From Blattamonas nauphoetae (Eukaryota; Preaxostyla; Oxymonadida), in assembly GCA_033064195.1 (NCBI GenBank), contig JARBJD010000032.1:186001-250000 (forward strand): a DNA stretch of 64,000 nt, given 5' to 3'. Shown here piece after piece: positions 21,001 to 34,487 of this stretch (position 1 is the first letter of the stretch; every line of letters starts with the position of its first letter). The position numbers were made by a program, and so were the translations under genes. The notes beneath the pieces are model-generated. The model saw nothing but the letters and a program-made list of their open reading frames with translations, made no database searches and had not been told where the DNA came from.

Positions 21001-24000
21001 CAACGCCAACAATTCGTCCATCCATCAATTCTTCGTCTCGTTCACGAAATCGCTTGTCCAACCTTTGGATCAATTCATTTTCAGCACAATTCACACTCTC
21101 GTCGACTCTCCTCCAACATCGACAGAAGACAGTACTTCATCACCACTGGAAACACTCCTTCCTTTCCTCCTTCTGTCCGCGGAACATGAGTCGTTCGTCT
21201 CGTTCAGCTCTCTCTTCGGAACTGTCACTCCACTCACCAACACACCTGCCTCGAAGTTCCTGTTCTCCTTTGCTCGTCTCCTCACGGCACACTTCACAAC
21301 GCTGATTGAAGAGAAGAACAAGCAGGATCTTCCTCTCTCTGCGTACGACATCTCCTTCCACCCACTTTTCCGATCCTTCGTCACATTTGCTTCGATGCTT
21401 CTGATCATCGGAGACAGACATCTGAAGCGGATAGAATTCGTGTTGAAGGAGGCTCAGAATGAGACAAAGACGAAACTGACGAAAGAGCACACAGACATGG
21501 TGATCCAGTCGCTTAGCAACGATCTTGTTTATACTTCAGTTCGATTCGTACTCTCCTTCATCCATCTCCATGCTGCATCTCATTCACTTTCTCAAGTTCT
21601 CTCCAAACACACCCTCCAACTCGAAGCATCTCTCTCCACATTCATCTCCACCTTCATCTCTGCTGTCTCCACTCCAGCCTCGTCCACCTCTCTCACATTC
21701 TCACCCTTCAACCACCCATCCGACTTCACCTCATTCATTGCCAACCCGTTCAACCCCGTCGAGATCTCAACACACGCCCTCATCAACGGATACTCAAACT
21801 TCACTCCTGACTGCACGCCTGTTGTTGTCGCAACGAACCATCCCTACTCTAACAACGAGAAGTGGCATAAGCTCGTTGCTGTTCCGTATGCAACGAGCTA
21901 CCAGCTGACATTCCATGAGAGCTGCAAGACGGAGTCAGGATGCGATTATATGAGCATTTGGGAGGTCTCACTCGTCGACACCCAGCAGCGACCGGGGAAG
22001 AGGCTCTACCATTGGTCTGGACGAGATTTCCAAAGAAAAATCAGCATCAACCAACGCTCGTTTTTCATCGGGTTTGAATCGGATGGGAGCGGGACGGATT
22101 GGGGATTCCATGTCAGCATCGCACCAGTGATTCCGGTGGTTGTGCGATCGTTTGGAGTGGTGGCAGAGGTTGACTGGCTGATCGGGTCAGTCAACTCAAA
22201 ATTCGGGGAGATCGCCCTTCATCCGCTCAAAGCAGGAAAGAGACACACCATCGACGTTCTTCAAAAGGCTTCGGAACTGCGAAGAAAGGGGAAGATCCAG
22301 CCATTCACCCCAACCATCCACACTGACTGGTCAATGACTCCCATCGATCCTTCAGACTTTCTTGTCCCTGAGCCATCTGAGCCAGCTCCAGCCCCGACTG
22401 AAGAAGACGAGAAGAAGGACACTTTGCCATCTGCTGAGTGGAAGGGAAGCGGATTTCGAAGGTCGCTACTTCTCGACGAATCAAGTGTGACCAGCGGCGT
22501 CCTTTTTAAGAATGGATTTGAAGCAAGTTTTCTAAGAGCTCTTCGCGATCACGTGGGATTGACAGAAGATGCTGTCATTAGCGAAGTTCTCAGCGCCACT
22601 GACAAGGACATCTGCGTTGCACTTGGAAAAGCGTTGGGTCAGACGATGAATGATGAACAAATGAAGACGAAGAAACTGTTTTCTGTCTTCGAATCTCTTC
22701 TCGTTCCACACCATTCCACACACAACCCTCTCATCTCGTTTTTCATCTCACAGAAGGCCCTCCCCTCGCTCCCACCTCGCGCCCAGCCATCGCTCCCAAC
22801 ACTTCTCTCCCATGTCTTCGCTGCCGTCCTTTCCATCCAATCCCCATCCATCACATCCACTCTCATCTCTCTCTTCACCAGCCTCTCTTCCAACCCAACC
22901 GCTTCTCCACAATGGACAGTAAGTGGAGAACACGAAAAGACCCTCCTTTCAGCGTGGAAGTTGACACTTGACATCGTCTCTCAGATCTCCCGAAACGCCG
23001 TCGGAAATGGACCAGCTGCCTTCGCCGTTCTGAGTTCGGAGCTTCTTCTGCGAGCCGGTCTGCTTGTGATGAGAAAAGAGTCCATTCTTTTCTCGGAGAC
23101 CTCAGAAGAGAGCGGGGAAAACATCAACGACGCTCTCTTCACATTCCTCTTCCAGATCTCGTCGGTCCAGTTCATCCGCACGATCTTCTTCCAATCAGCC
23201 ACCAACACATGCCGCTCTGTCTTCCTCTCAGCTCTCTCCGATCGATTTGACGACACAGACAAGCAGATGATGCCTCTCTCAGCGATTCAGCTGGGCGAGC
23301 TTGAATCCCAGTTCGCTGCTTCTGACGATCCACTCCAGATTATCCGACCCGTTCTGTCTCAAACCCAAAACGAGAAAATCCAGAAATTGTTTGTTACCAT
23401 CGCAAAGTATATTGTCAGATCCGCAGAAATGATCGAGAAGGATGTTGTTGAGAACAACACGCAATTTGTGGAGCATTCAACGAGCTTCCGATCTCTCCTC
23501 AAACTCGCCACTCGCATCTTTGCACTCGCTCCGTCGGTTGGTCTTCTTGAACAGCACAATCTTCTTCAAACACTGAAGCGGATTCTCATGATTGACCTGC
23601 ACTCTCATTCGGCGGTCATCGATTTGAAAGATGCCGTTCTCGTGGTCTTCAAGTCCCTCTTCTCTCTCTTCTCTAACCAAACCTCTTTCCAGACAAGCGA
23701 ACACTCCGCACTCGCCAAAACCCGCGTCGATCTCTTCTCCATTCTCCGAGATGTCTTTGTCTTCTCCGCGTCAGCCTTCATCAACGCCAGACTTCTGTCA
23801 GGCCGTTCCGTCCGCCGAAGAGTGTCCGATCCTCTCTCGAAAGACCCTCAACACACACTCACATCAGTCACCCTTCCAATTCCAGACAACATCGCTGCAC
23901 ACTCGCTCACACTCCTCGCAGGTGTGTTACGATCACATCCTGAAATGATCAACGACACATCCATCGTCACCGACCACTGCATCAACATCCTCGTCGAGTC

Positions 24001-27000
24001 GATGCTATTCGGATCCAACATCATCCTTTCCTGTGCTCATTCTGTCGTCGACCAGATCGTCTTGCTCGGCAGACTCTCCCCAACACACATCATGACCATC
24101 CAAAACATCAAAATAGAGCTGTTGGATGTTCTGATGGTCACCGTTTTCCTTGTTCAACATGTCATCTACAGACACCTCCCACGCACTCTCCCCCATTCAT
24201 CACCAACCTCCACTCGCTTCGACGCAATCATGTCTGTGATTGATCTTGTTGTGTTGGTCTCTCTGTTCGACATTACTTATCGAATGGAGCCTCGTCTCCA
24301 CCTGTCCCATCCCCAGTCGTTCTTCCTCTGGAGAACCAACGTTGCCTCATCACCCGCTCTTCTCGATGCAATGCAACGAGAGTGGCAGTTGTCTGATGAA
24401 GAAATGGCGAAAGGAAAGAAGTGGTTAGCAAAGACAACAAAGCTGACCATCGAAAACTCAAAAGAAATGACTGTTTTTGAATACAAAGACGGTGCGATCA
24501 TCGAAACCACACAGCCCATCCCGGATTCCATCCAACAGCAGACAACGTCGCCGTCTGAGGAAACAGAAAACCTTTCGTCCGATCACGAGTTGTATCTGTT
24601 CCAGACGGCGTTCATGAATTGGTTTGTTGCTCCTCTGTCTCTCACCAGAACGCACACTCTGATCCAAAACGGAGGACAGACTGAACAGCTTCTGATATCT
24701 CTCCTCTCAAAGAATGAAACCAACACAAAAACATACCCTGAATGGGTCACAACCATCAACAACCGTTTCAAAGCGTCCATCCTCGCTCTCCCCTCTGTTC
24801 TCTCTCGCACAATCCCGTGGTTGGACAAGACAAAGCCGAGAGACGAACCAATTTCCTCCACCCCCTTCTCAATCGACGACGAATCGTATATGGCCATTCT
24901 TGACGCAGACGCGTCTCTCCGAGTTCTCGTCGGAGATCAACGCGACACTCTCCGTGTTGGTTCCCGTGTGAAGCATCTGATCACACACAAAGTGGGCTAT
25001 GTTGTGTCCTGCAGCACCAATTCACTTTATGCCGGCGTCTCTTTCGACACAAAACCAGAGCAGATTACCAACGTCCCCTTCCAACTTCTCTCCGTCATCT
25101 CCCAAACCGCACAATACGTCCCCGAGCTTGTCAAAGATGAGAAAGTGATCGACACAATCTTCGATCTCTTCAACCTCCAAAAGGACCATGGCCAGATTTA
25201 TCAGACAATGTCCAAAACTCCAAGCCTCCATCACAGCACTGTGTACTATCTGTACTCAGCCTCCCTCATCTTCTCGTCTGTTCGGATGAACTGCCTCAAG
25301 TTCCTGCAGGTCACACCGCTTACTCCGTCTCTGATGAACCACCAGTCTGCTCAGAGCGTGTTTGCTCAAGTTTTGAACATGGCTTGCTTGTTGTCGAGTG
25401 GAGAATCCGACGATGCGACCAAACAACGAGAGGTCGACATCACGACTGTCTTTGTCTGCACTTTCTTCCGCTTTGATCACAACGAAGCTGATGCTTCTCT
25501 GAAGCTGGAAAACGGAGAACAACTCCCCTCATCGACCACACCAGCTGTCGAACAACCATCGAAACCAAAAGTTAACATCAACGACACCCATCTGGCCGAA
25601 TGGGAGAACGATTTCAGCTCAGTCGGCACCACTCTCCTCTTCTCGTATTGCCACCGTTGCAAGTCTCTCCAAGCTGTCAAATGCGATTGCGGGTCGCCTG
25701 TTCTGACCCGACATCAGGTCCGAAACAACCATTTCTGGTGTCCAACAGAGCAGAACTGGCAGCTTCTGAGTGATCGAGCGAATTGCGTGTGTATGAATCC
25801 ACCAAGTGACAGGAAATTGTCGTTCTTCTTCGCCATCATCAACAAGAACGAATGGACCCATCTCCTCTCCAGTGCCACCGCAGACACAGATCCGATGGCT
25901 TCTCTCTTCTTCTGTCCAGAAACCTCAGTTCTCAGACTCCCTTTCAACGGCGATACAAAATTGTTTGTCTCGGACGGCGATCTTGTGGACAACGACGGCG
26001 CAACGTTCTCGCTATCAGTGATCAAGCACCCGCGACTCAAGATCGATCCGAAGGACATTTGGGAGTATCAGATGTACAAGATCGGGAAGAGAGAGGTTGG
26101 GAAACCGAAAAAGAAGAAGACGAAACGTGACTCAGACTCAGATTCTGAGTCTTCATCAGACATCCCACCGGATGATTGGTGTCTTGCTCGAACTGGGTCA
26201 CACGCAACACCCGCAGAGAAAACCGATGCTCCCCGCTTTTCGATGCAATTGGCGAATTATGACTCGCCCAAATGGAATGTGATCAACTGCTATGTGAACT
26301 ACACGTTTTTGAACTCGATAGCCCCTCTTCCACGACACAAGTTGATTGCGAGCAGCGTGCAGGAGACGTTCCAAGTGTCGGTTGAAAAGCAGTTCCTGGA
26401 TTTGGTCAGAACAATCAACACAGAATCGCTTCCGACTCCGTTGGACAGTCAAGTGTCAGCGTCTAAGCGAATTATTCCGACAGTGATAACAACCACTCGC
26501 TACACATATCCTTCTCTCACACCCAAAGATATTCTGGAAGTGAAATCGATCCCAAGCGACACACACCCCATCCTCCATCCAGCCCAAGTTTCCATGTTCA
26601 TTCATCTTCTCAACCCAAAACCTCGGCAGCGTGTCCTCGTTGTTGGATTCGACCCGCACTCTCTCTCCATCCCCCTCGCCCACTTCGTCCGCCCGTTCGG
26701 ATTCGTCATCCAGACATACACACCTGATCTGGACGAGGTAGTCGAAGTCGAGACTCGTACGCACGGCTCGCAAAGGTTTGAATGGGATGCGGTCACCAAC
26801 GAAGCGTTCAAGGAGTTCTCGAAGTTGAGGGAGAAGGGCAGGGCAGGTCAGTATAGACCGGCGTACGATCATGTGCAACATCGAGCTCTGCATGCCAACC
26901 ACTTCATGACTCAGTCGAACATCTTCGCGATGTCACCGAATCTGTTCGAGTTCGACAAGATTGTGTTCACAAATCGATGCAATCCTGTTCACCTGCTCGC

Positions 27001-30000
27001 TGCAGCAACACTCCTCTCTCACAAACCAGACTCAGCCATTCTCTACCCCGACAACCAGACATCGTCGATGACCCTCCTCACATTCAACGACAAAGCGATG
27101 GCCGACGGTGTCAAATTCCAAAGAGTGGGATTGATGAACTATCGCTCACACACACTCACCCTCCCCTCGTGCGTCTCAGACGCCTCAGAAATTTGGAAGA
27201 CTCCAGAAGCTTCAGCTGACGAAGCCATCCACGAATTGATGGTCCCGCATCATGTTCTCAAAATCGCAGACATGAACGAGTCATTTACTGGCCAACTCAA
27301 TCTCCAGAACCCTAAACCTCCTGATTTCGGGCAAGCGGAGTATCTGTATTCAGCGATTCTGTGCAACCAACTCCATATTTGCACAAACAACGGGGGCAGC
27401 TTCTGTGGATCGTACGAGCGAGGAAAGGACATCATCCGACAGAAGGAGGAGCAGATCAGGCAAAACCCGACAACGTGGAAGGAAACCAAGCTCTTCTCGA
27501 CCAGCACACTCTCACGACGAGACATGGAGGAGTACAGACTTGTCTCCTCACACGACGGCTATGTCAGACAACCCATCTTCATGTGTCACCCGTGTTTCGG
27601 TGATGGTGAGGGGGCATGCACGCCGTGTCTCATCAGATGCCACACACACACGTCTTCGCAGGAGAAGCAGATTCTCAAAAAACGGAAGGAAATGGGAAAT
27701 TCAAAAGGGAAACTCAATCGTGAGAAGAGAAAGTTCAGAAACAGCAGGTATTTCTGCGATTGTGGGCCGAGCAAGTTTCACGGCAAGTTGTACACGTGCA
27801 ACAGCAAGGACGCTTTCTCTTCTGTCCCGACATCAATCCTGGTCGCTCCCTCCAGTCTCCCCAAACCAGCCAACCATCCAGCCGACCTCCCGTTCGTCGG
27901 CGAATTGATGTGGCTGTGTCCGAGTGAGGAAATCTTCGCGCCTCATTTCTTGACAACTGAAGAAGCACAGAAGTTGGCGAAGAAGGACAAGAAAGTCGTC
28001 ATCGCTGGCATCATGACGGAAGAGCTGTACGCCCATCTTTTGGGTCTTCCCGAGCCAGATGCGGAGACAACAGGGTTTGTGTTCGAAGAAAGTGAAGCAG
28101 AGAAAGAGGCGTCGCCATCCAGTTCTGTTGACAGAGAGAAACTGTCAGGTCTGCAGATGCTGATGACCTCACTCGCCTTCCGCCAGCAGCAAGATCTGCT
28201 CAACCGGAAGTTCGAACCAGTTCAACCAAAACCTGTCGCAAGTCCGAAGGAGCAGACTCAAAAAGAGAAATCTCCAAAAGTTGGAGAAGTTAAGCAGGAA
28301 ACACGTCCAAAACGACGACCTGAACCAGAATCGGATTCAGACTCGATTGAAGAGATCGCCACAGAAGGGCATTACCGTCTTTCTCAACTGAACGCGCGCT
28401 CTCAACACGAACCAGGCACCACGTCACGTCCATCTGCAACATCGGGAAGAGATGAAAAAGAAGAGGAAGACAGTGGAGATGATGCTGACAACGAGGAAGA
28501 TGAAGACGATGGACAAGAATTGACAGCGGACCAGCTCAGAGAATTGGCCATGCTGATGCAGATGATGGGACAGATGGGTGACTTAGATGACGACGATAGC
28601 AGTGATTTTGTTCATGAAAGCGATGAGGAAGAAAGCTCGGATGGAAGTAAAGACGAAGCATTCCATCGATTCGGAGCGGGCGATCAGGGGTTGAATGGTG
28701 GGAGTGATTCCGAGTCTGACAGCGACGACTCTGACGATGAGGACGACAGCATCTTCGAACGAATCGAACTTCCCTTCCGCTCGCCGCAGGATGTCAGCGA
28801 TTCGTCTGATTCCGATGACAGCGTGATTGTTCAGGCGGAGCAGTCAAACAGGTTCAACAATATTCCGATTGATTGGAGGAACGACTTGTGTTATGGCGAG
28901 CCTCTCCCGTTTGGCCTCGACGACGAGACGATTCAACCATCAGCACTCGATCAAATCATCTCAACCAACACCGGAACGGATGAAACTCCGTCGCTTGGCG
29001 ATGTTGTGAAGCCGAGGCTCAAACAAGAAGAATTGAAGCAACTGAAAAGACTCCGAGAGGCGCAGAGAGGAAAGCGACAGAAAGGGAAGGAAGGGCCTGC
29101 TGAAGAAGACTTGATCTCGAAGTATCGAAACCAAAAGCTTCTCGACCTCGCACATGACGATCAGTCTCGCCCACAACAAGCCGCCCAAGCTCCAGGAAGT
29201 GGAGAGAGCTCAGAAGAAGACGAGTTTGATACCCTTTTGGCAGGGACCACCGCCGACGACGACGGAAAGGACGCCTCTTTCAAAGAAGCGTTCCGAAAGT
29301 GGCAGGAGAAGAAAGTCCGCGACCCCACAACACGTCCAAATCGGGATGAATCCAATTCAGACTCTGACTCCGATGAAAGCCAGGAAGAGACCTCGTCTTC
29401 GTCGAGCGAGTCGACCGACGACTTCTTCAAAGACTCCACAAACGACCTTGTCTACAAATACCTTCACTCCACAAGCAAAACAACGTCCACTGTCAATTCT
29501 GAACTTGCCATGCTCCACGCCACAACACTCGCCTCGCCAAACGGACTCGCACCAATCAAAGCAGAAGACATCAACGGAAAGGACTCGTACTATCTCGACC
29601 CTGATTATCAGCCTCTGACGCTTTTGGGATCGTCGCCGTTCAAGTCCTCTCTTCGTCCCATCTCTCTCCTCTCCTACACATCGACACACGCTCAAGTCCA
29701 CGTTTTTGACACGTACCACTCACATCGGTATCTTCTCACTGTGCCGATCTCCGCACTCAGAGTTGCAACGGTCAAGACAAGCATTCTGGAAACACCGAAC
29801 ATGTCGTACTCGAGGAACCAGGAAGAGGGATTCGATCAAGACCAATACAACCAGCACATCGCCAACTTCATGCTCGTCCAGTCGGCTGTTCATGTGACAC
29901 TTGCCAAGTCGCTGGCGATGAAGCTTCTGTGCCCATCTGATGACACTCCCAAGCTGAACACTTCGATTGCGTCGGAGAAAGTGACGTTCAAGTTCATTTC

Positions 30001-33000
30001 ATCCATCTTCAAGAATATCATCTTCCTCATCCCCCAAATCTCGGAGAAGAGACTGAGTGAACAATCACTTCGCCAATTCACCATGTCGACCCCTCCACCC
30101 TCCTCAAAGTCAGATTCTGTCGAATCTCTTCTCAGATTCACACGATTCGTCTTCCAATGGATCGTGGGAGACCTCAGATCACCGCAAATCGGAACGGAAG
30201 TGTTGAGGTTGTTGTCATCTGATTATGCGAAAACGTACGAACACCAACCCATCGAGAAGGATAGCGAGAAAGCATGGGGAACGAAGAGCAACACAATCGG
30301 GTTCATCGTTCGCTGTCTCGTCCAGATTCTCTCGTCACCACTCCGAATCTCTCAATCACTTGCTCAACTCGAATCATCGTCGCTCTCACTTCTCATCCCA
30401 ACCTCTCCCTCTTTCACATCCATCAACACCAAAATGACAACCTCTTCACTTCTCGCGTCATCCTCCCTCCTTCTCAGCCAGCAGTCCCCTCCCGACGACG
30501 TCTTCTACACTTACAACATCGTCTCCCTCTCGTCGAATGAGAGCACCACAGACAACTCCAACTTTATTCTCTTCGAGTCTTCCCATCCATACCCCAACGA
30601 TGCCAACAACGAATTCTCCATCAACATCCCAGGAGCAAACGGAATCCGCATCATCTTCGACAGAAGATGTCGGACAGAGAAAGGGCCGGATTGTCTGACG
30701 TTCATTGACGCAAAGACACACAAAGAAATCAAGAAATTCACAGGTCATGACGGATGGATCTCGTTTGACATTCCTGAAGTCAGCAGTGTTATTGGCAAGT
30801 TCAGAAGCGATGGAAGTGTGAATGACTGGGGATATCGCTTTCTGGCAATCGCCATCACATCTCAATCCAACCAACAGGCTGTTCAGTCATGGAAATCGAT
30901 CCAGGACCAGCTGACTGGCACGAACGAGCGATCAGGATCCAAAAAATCGAATGAAACAGCCGATTTTGAGTTTGTGATGTGGGCCCTGCAGCTTCTCCTC
31001 CTTCTTCCACTCCGAATCCCACAGCCCCCAAGCTCAACACCCCCACCATCCCCGATTCTCGCGCATCTCACACTCGACCTGGTGGGCTTCATCAATCCAC
31101 TGTTGGCCATCGTCTCTTCACTCAACTGTGGCCATCCAGTCTTCAGGCTTGCTTCGAATGTGCTGAACGATCTTTTGGAACGGTGGATGGAATGTCACAA
31201 TCTCGACCAGCTCCAAACAAACACCAACACTTTCGGATTCCCTTCAGAATCTGTCCAACGCTCTATCACAACCTTCGTGATTGACGACGACGATATTAGC
31301 GAAGATTCAGACAGCGATAACGATTCCGACCTGGACGACGGACCAGACATCGCGCTGTCGGTGCGAAACATCATCACAGCATTGGAAGTGAAGCACTCAC
31401 TCATCCGATCTCTCCGCCTTCACCAGAGACTGACCAAGATCGAAAGCGAAGAGTTTGTTCCAACGCCAGTTCACATCAGCACGAACACCGCCCATCTCCC
31501 CGACACCCTGTTCCATCTTCCATCTCCGCTTCCTTTCAAGGAAGAATCGATCATCTCCAAATTCGACAGTCTTTCGTCCATCTTCGCGCATGAAATGGGG
31601 GCCAAACATCCCCTCTCTCTCGACCTACTCACTCATCTCACACAGTCTGCTGCATCAACATTCATCCTCTCTTCACCTCATCCATACACAAAGGAAGGAT
31701 GGGAACAGGAAATCGTGTCTCCACTCAAATGCACATTCAATCTCGCCATCGCTCCAACCTCCAAAGTCAATTCTGGAAACGGTCACACCCTCACAATCGT
31801 CTCAAAAGACGGGGACACAGAGAAGAGACTCCTCATCTCGTCATTCACTCAGGAATTCAAAGTTAAGGGACCGTATCTGAAGCTTATTCTGGACACCAAG
31901 AACACCGAACCCGAAAAGAACGACTCGTTTGGGGTGGACATCACAGTGTCTGTCTCATTCGACAAGAAGAAAAAGAAGAAGAGTGAGAAGAAGGACACAG
32001 CGACAGGAAAAAGGCAGTTCAATGAAATGCTCATTCCAACTGTCCGCCGTCTGATGAACATCTTCTCCGACAGCTCTGTGTGGAACACTAGCCTCGACAG
32101 CGCTCTTGTCACGCTTCTCAACGGTGTCTGCAAGCGCACACAGAAGAACTGGAAGGACGTCAGCATTCAGGACATCCTCGACGAAGCCTCCGTCACAATG
32201 GAGGGACCCAACGAGTATCGCTTCTCTCCGTTCACTCCTCCCCCAACCACTTCACCCGGCCAGACAGGAGCATTCGGACAGACTCCCTCTCCTGCAGGTC
32301 ATTCGTCAAGCGGGCCATCTCTCTCTCAACCGCCTGCCCCGTCGGCTCCTGCCCCTCTCAGAAACCCGACGAGGAACAGGTCTCGATCCCCCTCTCCCCC
32401 AACACTTCAACTTCCTCAGTCACGCATCCCTTCGATGACTCCAACATTCCCACAGTTCCATCCACACAGCTCGGATCCAACCCAACAGATTTTGGAGCTT
32501 GCCTCGGACATCTCAACATTCTCACCCTTCTCCCATCTCCCTCTCCAATTCTCGTCGCTGTTTGAATCGTCGAAAGAAGAGAAACCGAAAGAAGGACTGC
32601 TGATCGATCCACTCACCATCCACCCACTTCTCATCCGCCTCGAAATGGTCAAGCAGTTCAACGTGAACCTCTTCAACTTGCTCGAAATCCTTCCATTCAC
32701 CTCCTTCTCCTCCTCACTTCACGTCCTCCCCCAAATCAACAGCACTCGCTCCCTCCTCTTTTCGACGATGAAGTCAACTCTATTCGACACCATCATCAAC
32801 AAGTCATTCACTGATTCTCCTCGTCGCCCAGAAATCAATCTCAACCGAACCACTCGAAACATGGGCAACCTCGTCACACATTCCATCTATTTCCAAGCGA
32901 TGAACGCTCTCCGTCCACACATCTCCTCCGGCTCTGTCAAGCAAAGGAGCCAAGCCTTCCAAGTGGCTCTGACAGGGGAAGGGTCGATCGATCAGGGAGG

Positions 33001-34210
33001 TCCGTACAGAGAAGTGCTTAGCGACATGACAAGTGAGCTGCAGGAGTATGTGTATGTGGATAAGCGAGGTCAAGTTCGAGGCGAGAATGATGGAGGAGAC
33101 AAGAGGATGCGAATGCCTCTTCTTCGACCAACAGCCAACGGTCTGTCGGAACTTGGAGAAGAAAGGGAGAGCTTTGTTCTCAACACGTCCAACGACGAGA
33201 TCGAGTGGACACGAGGCATCCCATCCTCATCAACGATGTCCTCATTTGGCCAGTCATCGCCGGAAACGAAGAGACAACTGCTGACCTTCCTCGGATCGTT
33301 GATGGGCATCCACATTCTCACCCACAATCCGATGAATCTGAATCTCTCGTCGACTGTCTGGAAGCAGATTGTCGGACAGGAACTCACTCTCGCTGATGTC
33401 CGCCGAACAGATGAGATGGCAGCGAAGATGATTGAGATCACGAAGAGATGCGAAGACAGAGAAGAGTGGGAAGACTTGGAAGTTGTCTGGGAGTGGATGG
33501 GAGTTGATGGGCATTTGGTTGATCTTCGCCAGTTCATCAGCGACTCAGACCACGCACTGGTCGATGTTGAAGCCCTCTCAGACAACACAGCTCGATTTGC
33601 ACCAATTTCTCTCACTCCTTCCACTCCAGTGCCGTTCACACTCAGATCTGTGTTCTCTCGTGCCCTTCTCGCCTTCAAGACAACTGAAGGACAGTCAGAA
33701 GCACAGCTCGTCAGAACTGGCCTTCTTTCGCTCGTCTCGGAAGAGCTCCTCCTCTTCTCAACTGGAGCCGATTTAGAATTTCTGGTTTGTGGAGATGATG
33801 AGATGAGTGTGGAGGATTTGAAAGAAGTGACAGAGTTCCGTGGCGAATACAGACAACCAGAGAAACAAAACATGTATTGGCAAATGATCGAGTCGATGAC
33901 AAACGAGGAGAGGAAGAGATGGCTGCGGTTTGTGACAGGAAGGAGCAAGCTGCCAGCATCCGTCAGACAGCGAAAGGACAGCAAAGAGAAGAGGGAGATC
34001 ATCATGAAGGTCGATTCAATGCGTCCTCGGAACTCAGTTGATAGATATCTGCCGTTGGGACACACATGCGCACAAGCTGTGGAGATTCCTCTGTACTCGA
34101 CGCTGGAAATTATGAAGGCAAAGTGTGTTTATGCTGCCATGAACTGTCTTTCGATCGAGACAGATGGAACAGGAAGAGGAGGCTATGAGATCGCAGATGA
34201 GGAGGAGTAG
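18085..34210 (+). CDS. Giant HECT E3 ubiquitin ligase with ZZ, CUB-like and UBR-box domains
   Basis: Two exons, 18085-18426 and 18458-34210, are joined across a 31-nt intron (GTATAT...GTGTAG) in phase 0, giving 5364 residues. Domains in order: ZZ-type zinc finger (571-615, CSSC...CLQC...CDEC...HH), CUB-like beta-sandwich 1 (about 1240-1340), a second cysteine-rich patch (about 2510-2565), a degenerate methyltransferase-like stretch (about 2815-2990), a UBR box (3156-3216, CHPC...CTPC...RCH...CDCG), a long Asp/Glu/Ser-rich region (3445-3575), CUB-like 2 (about 4150-4247) and a C-terminal HECT domain from about 4915. The HECT domain has DQGGPYREVL and the catalytic cysteine in GHTC at residue 5318, 46 residues from the end, so it should be active. 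A UBR box suggests N-degron recognition. Pyrimidine-rich TTCTTCGACAG just before the ATG could be the acceptor of a 5' UTR intron. The gene converges on the serine-rich gene downstream. Confidence 0.9.
18427..18457 (+). other. 31-nt spliceosomal intron in the giant ligase gene
   Basis: GTATATTC...GGTGTAG lies between CAACAA and TTTGTC. Without it the first frame stops at 18486; with it the 114-codon first exon joins the 5250-codon second exon in phase 0. This is among the shortest introns in the window. Confidence 0.85.
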
Positions 34211-34487
34211 ATCATTTTTCTTGATTATTACACTTACACCACTCTCATGACTCTTTATTGTTTGTATAATCACAGGTGTGTGAACAGAAACCGATCATTT
34301 TGATTCACATTGAATCTTTCTTCGAGATGAGGTCCCACACCTCCAATGGAACGAAACCTCAACAAACACGTAATTCCGATGTATTTTAGAGTTCTCCGCT
34401 GTTTAGGAAATAAAGAATAACGACAACGAAAATAAAGACGAAATAAGAATGTTAAAAACAGTATGTACCCAAACGAAGACGACGCTG
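34211..34487. other. Convergent intergenic region
   Basis: Only 277 bp separate the stop codons of two convergent genes, so both 3' ends lie here. AATAAAG-like sequences occur on the plus strand near 34409 and 34431. I see no RNA gene or repeat. Confidence 0.4.
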
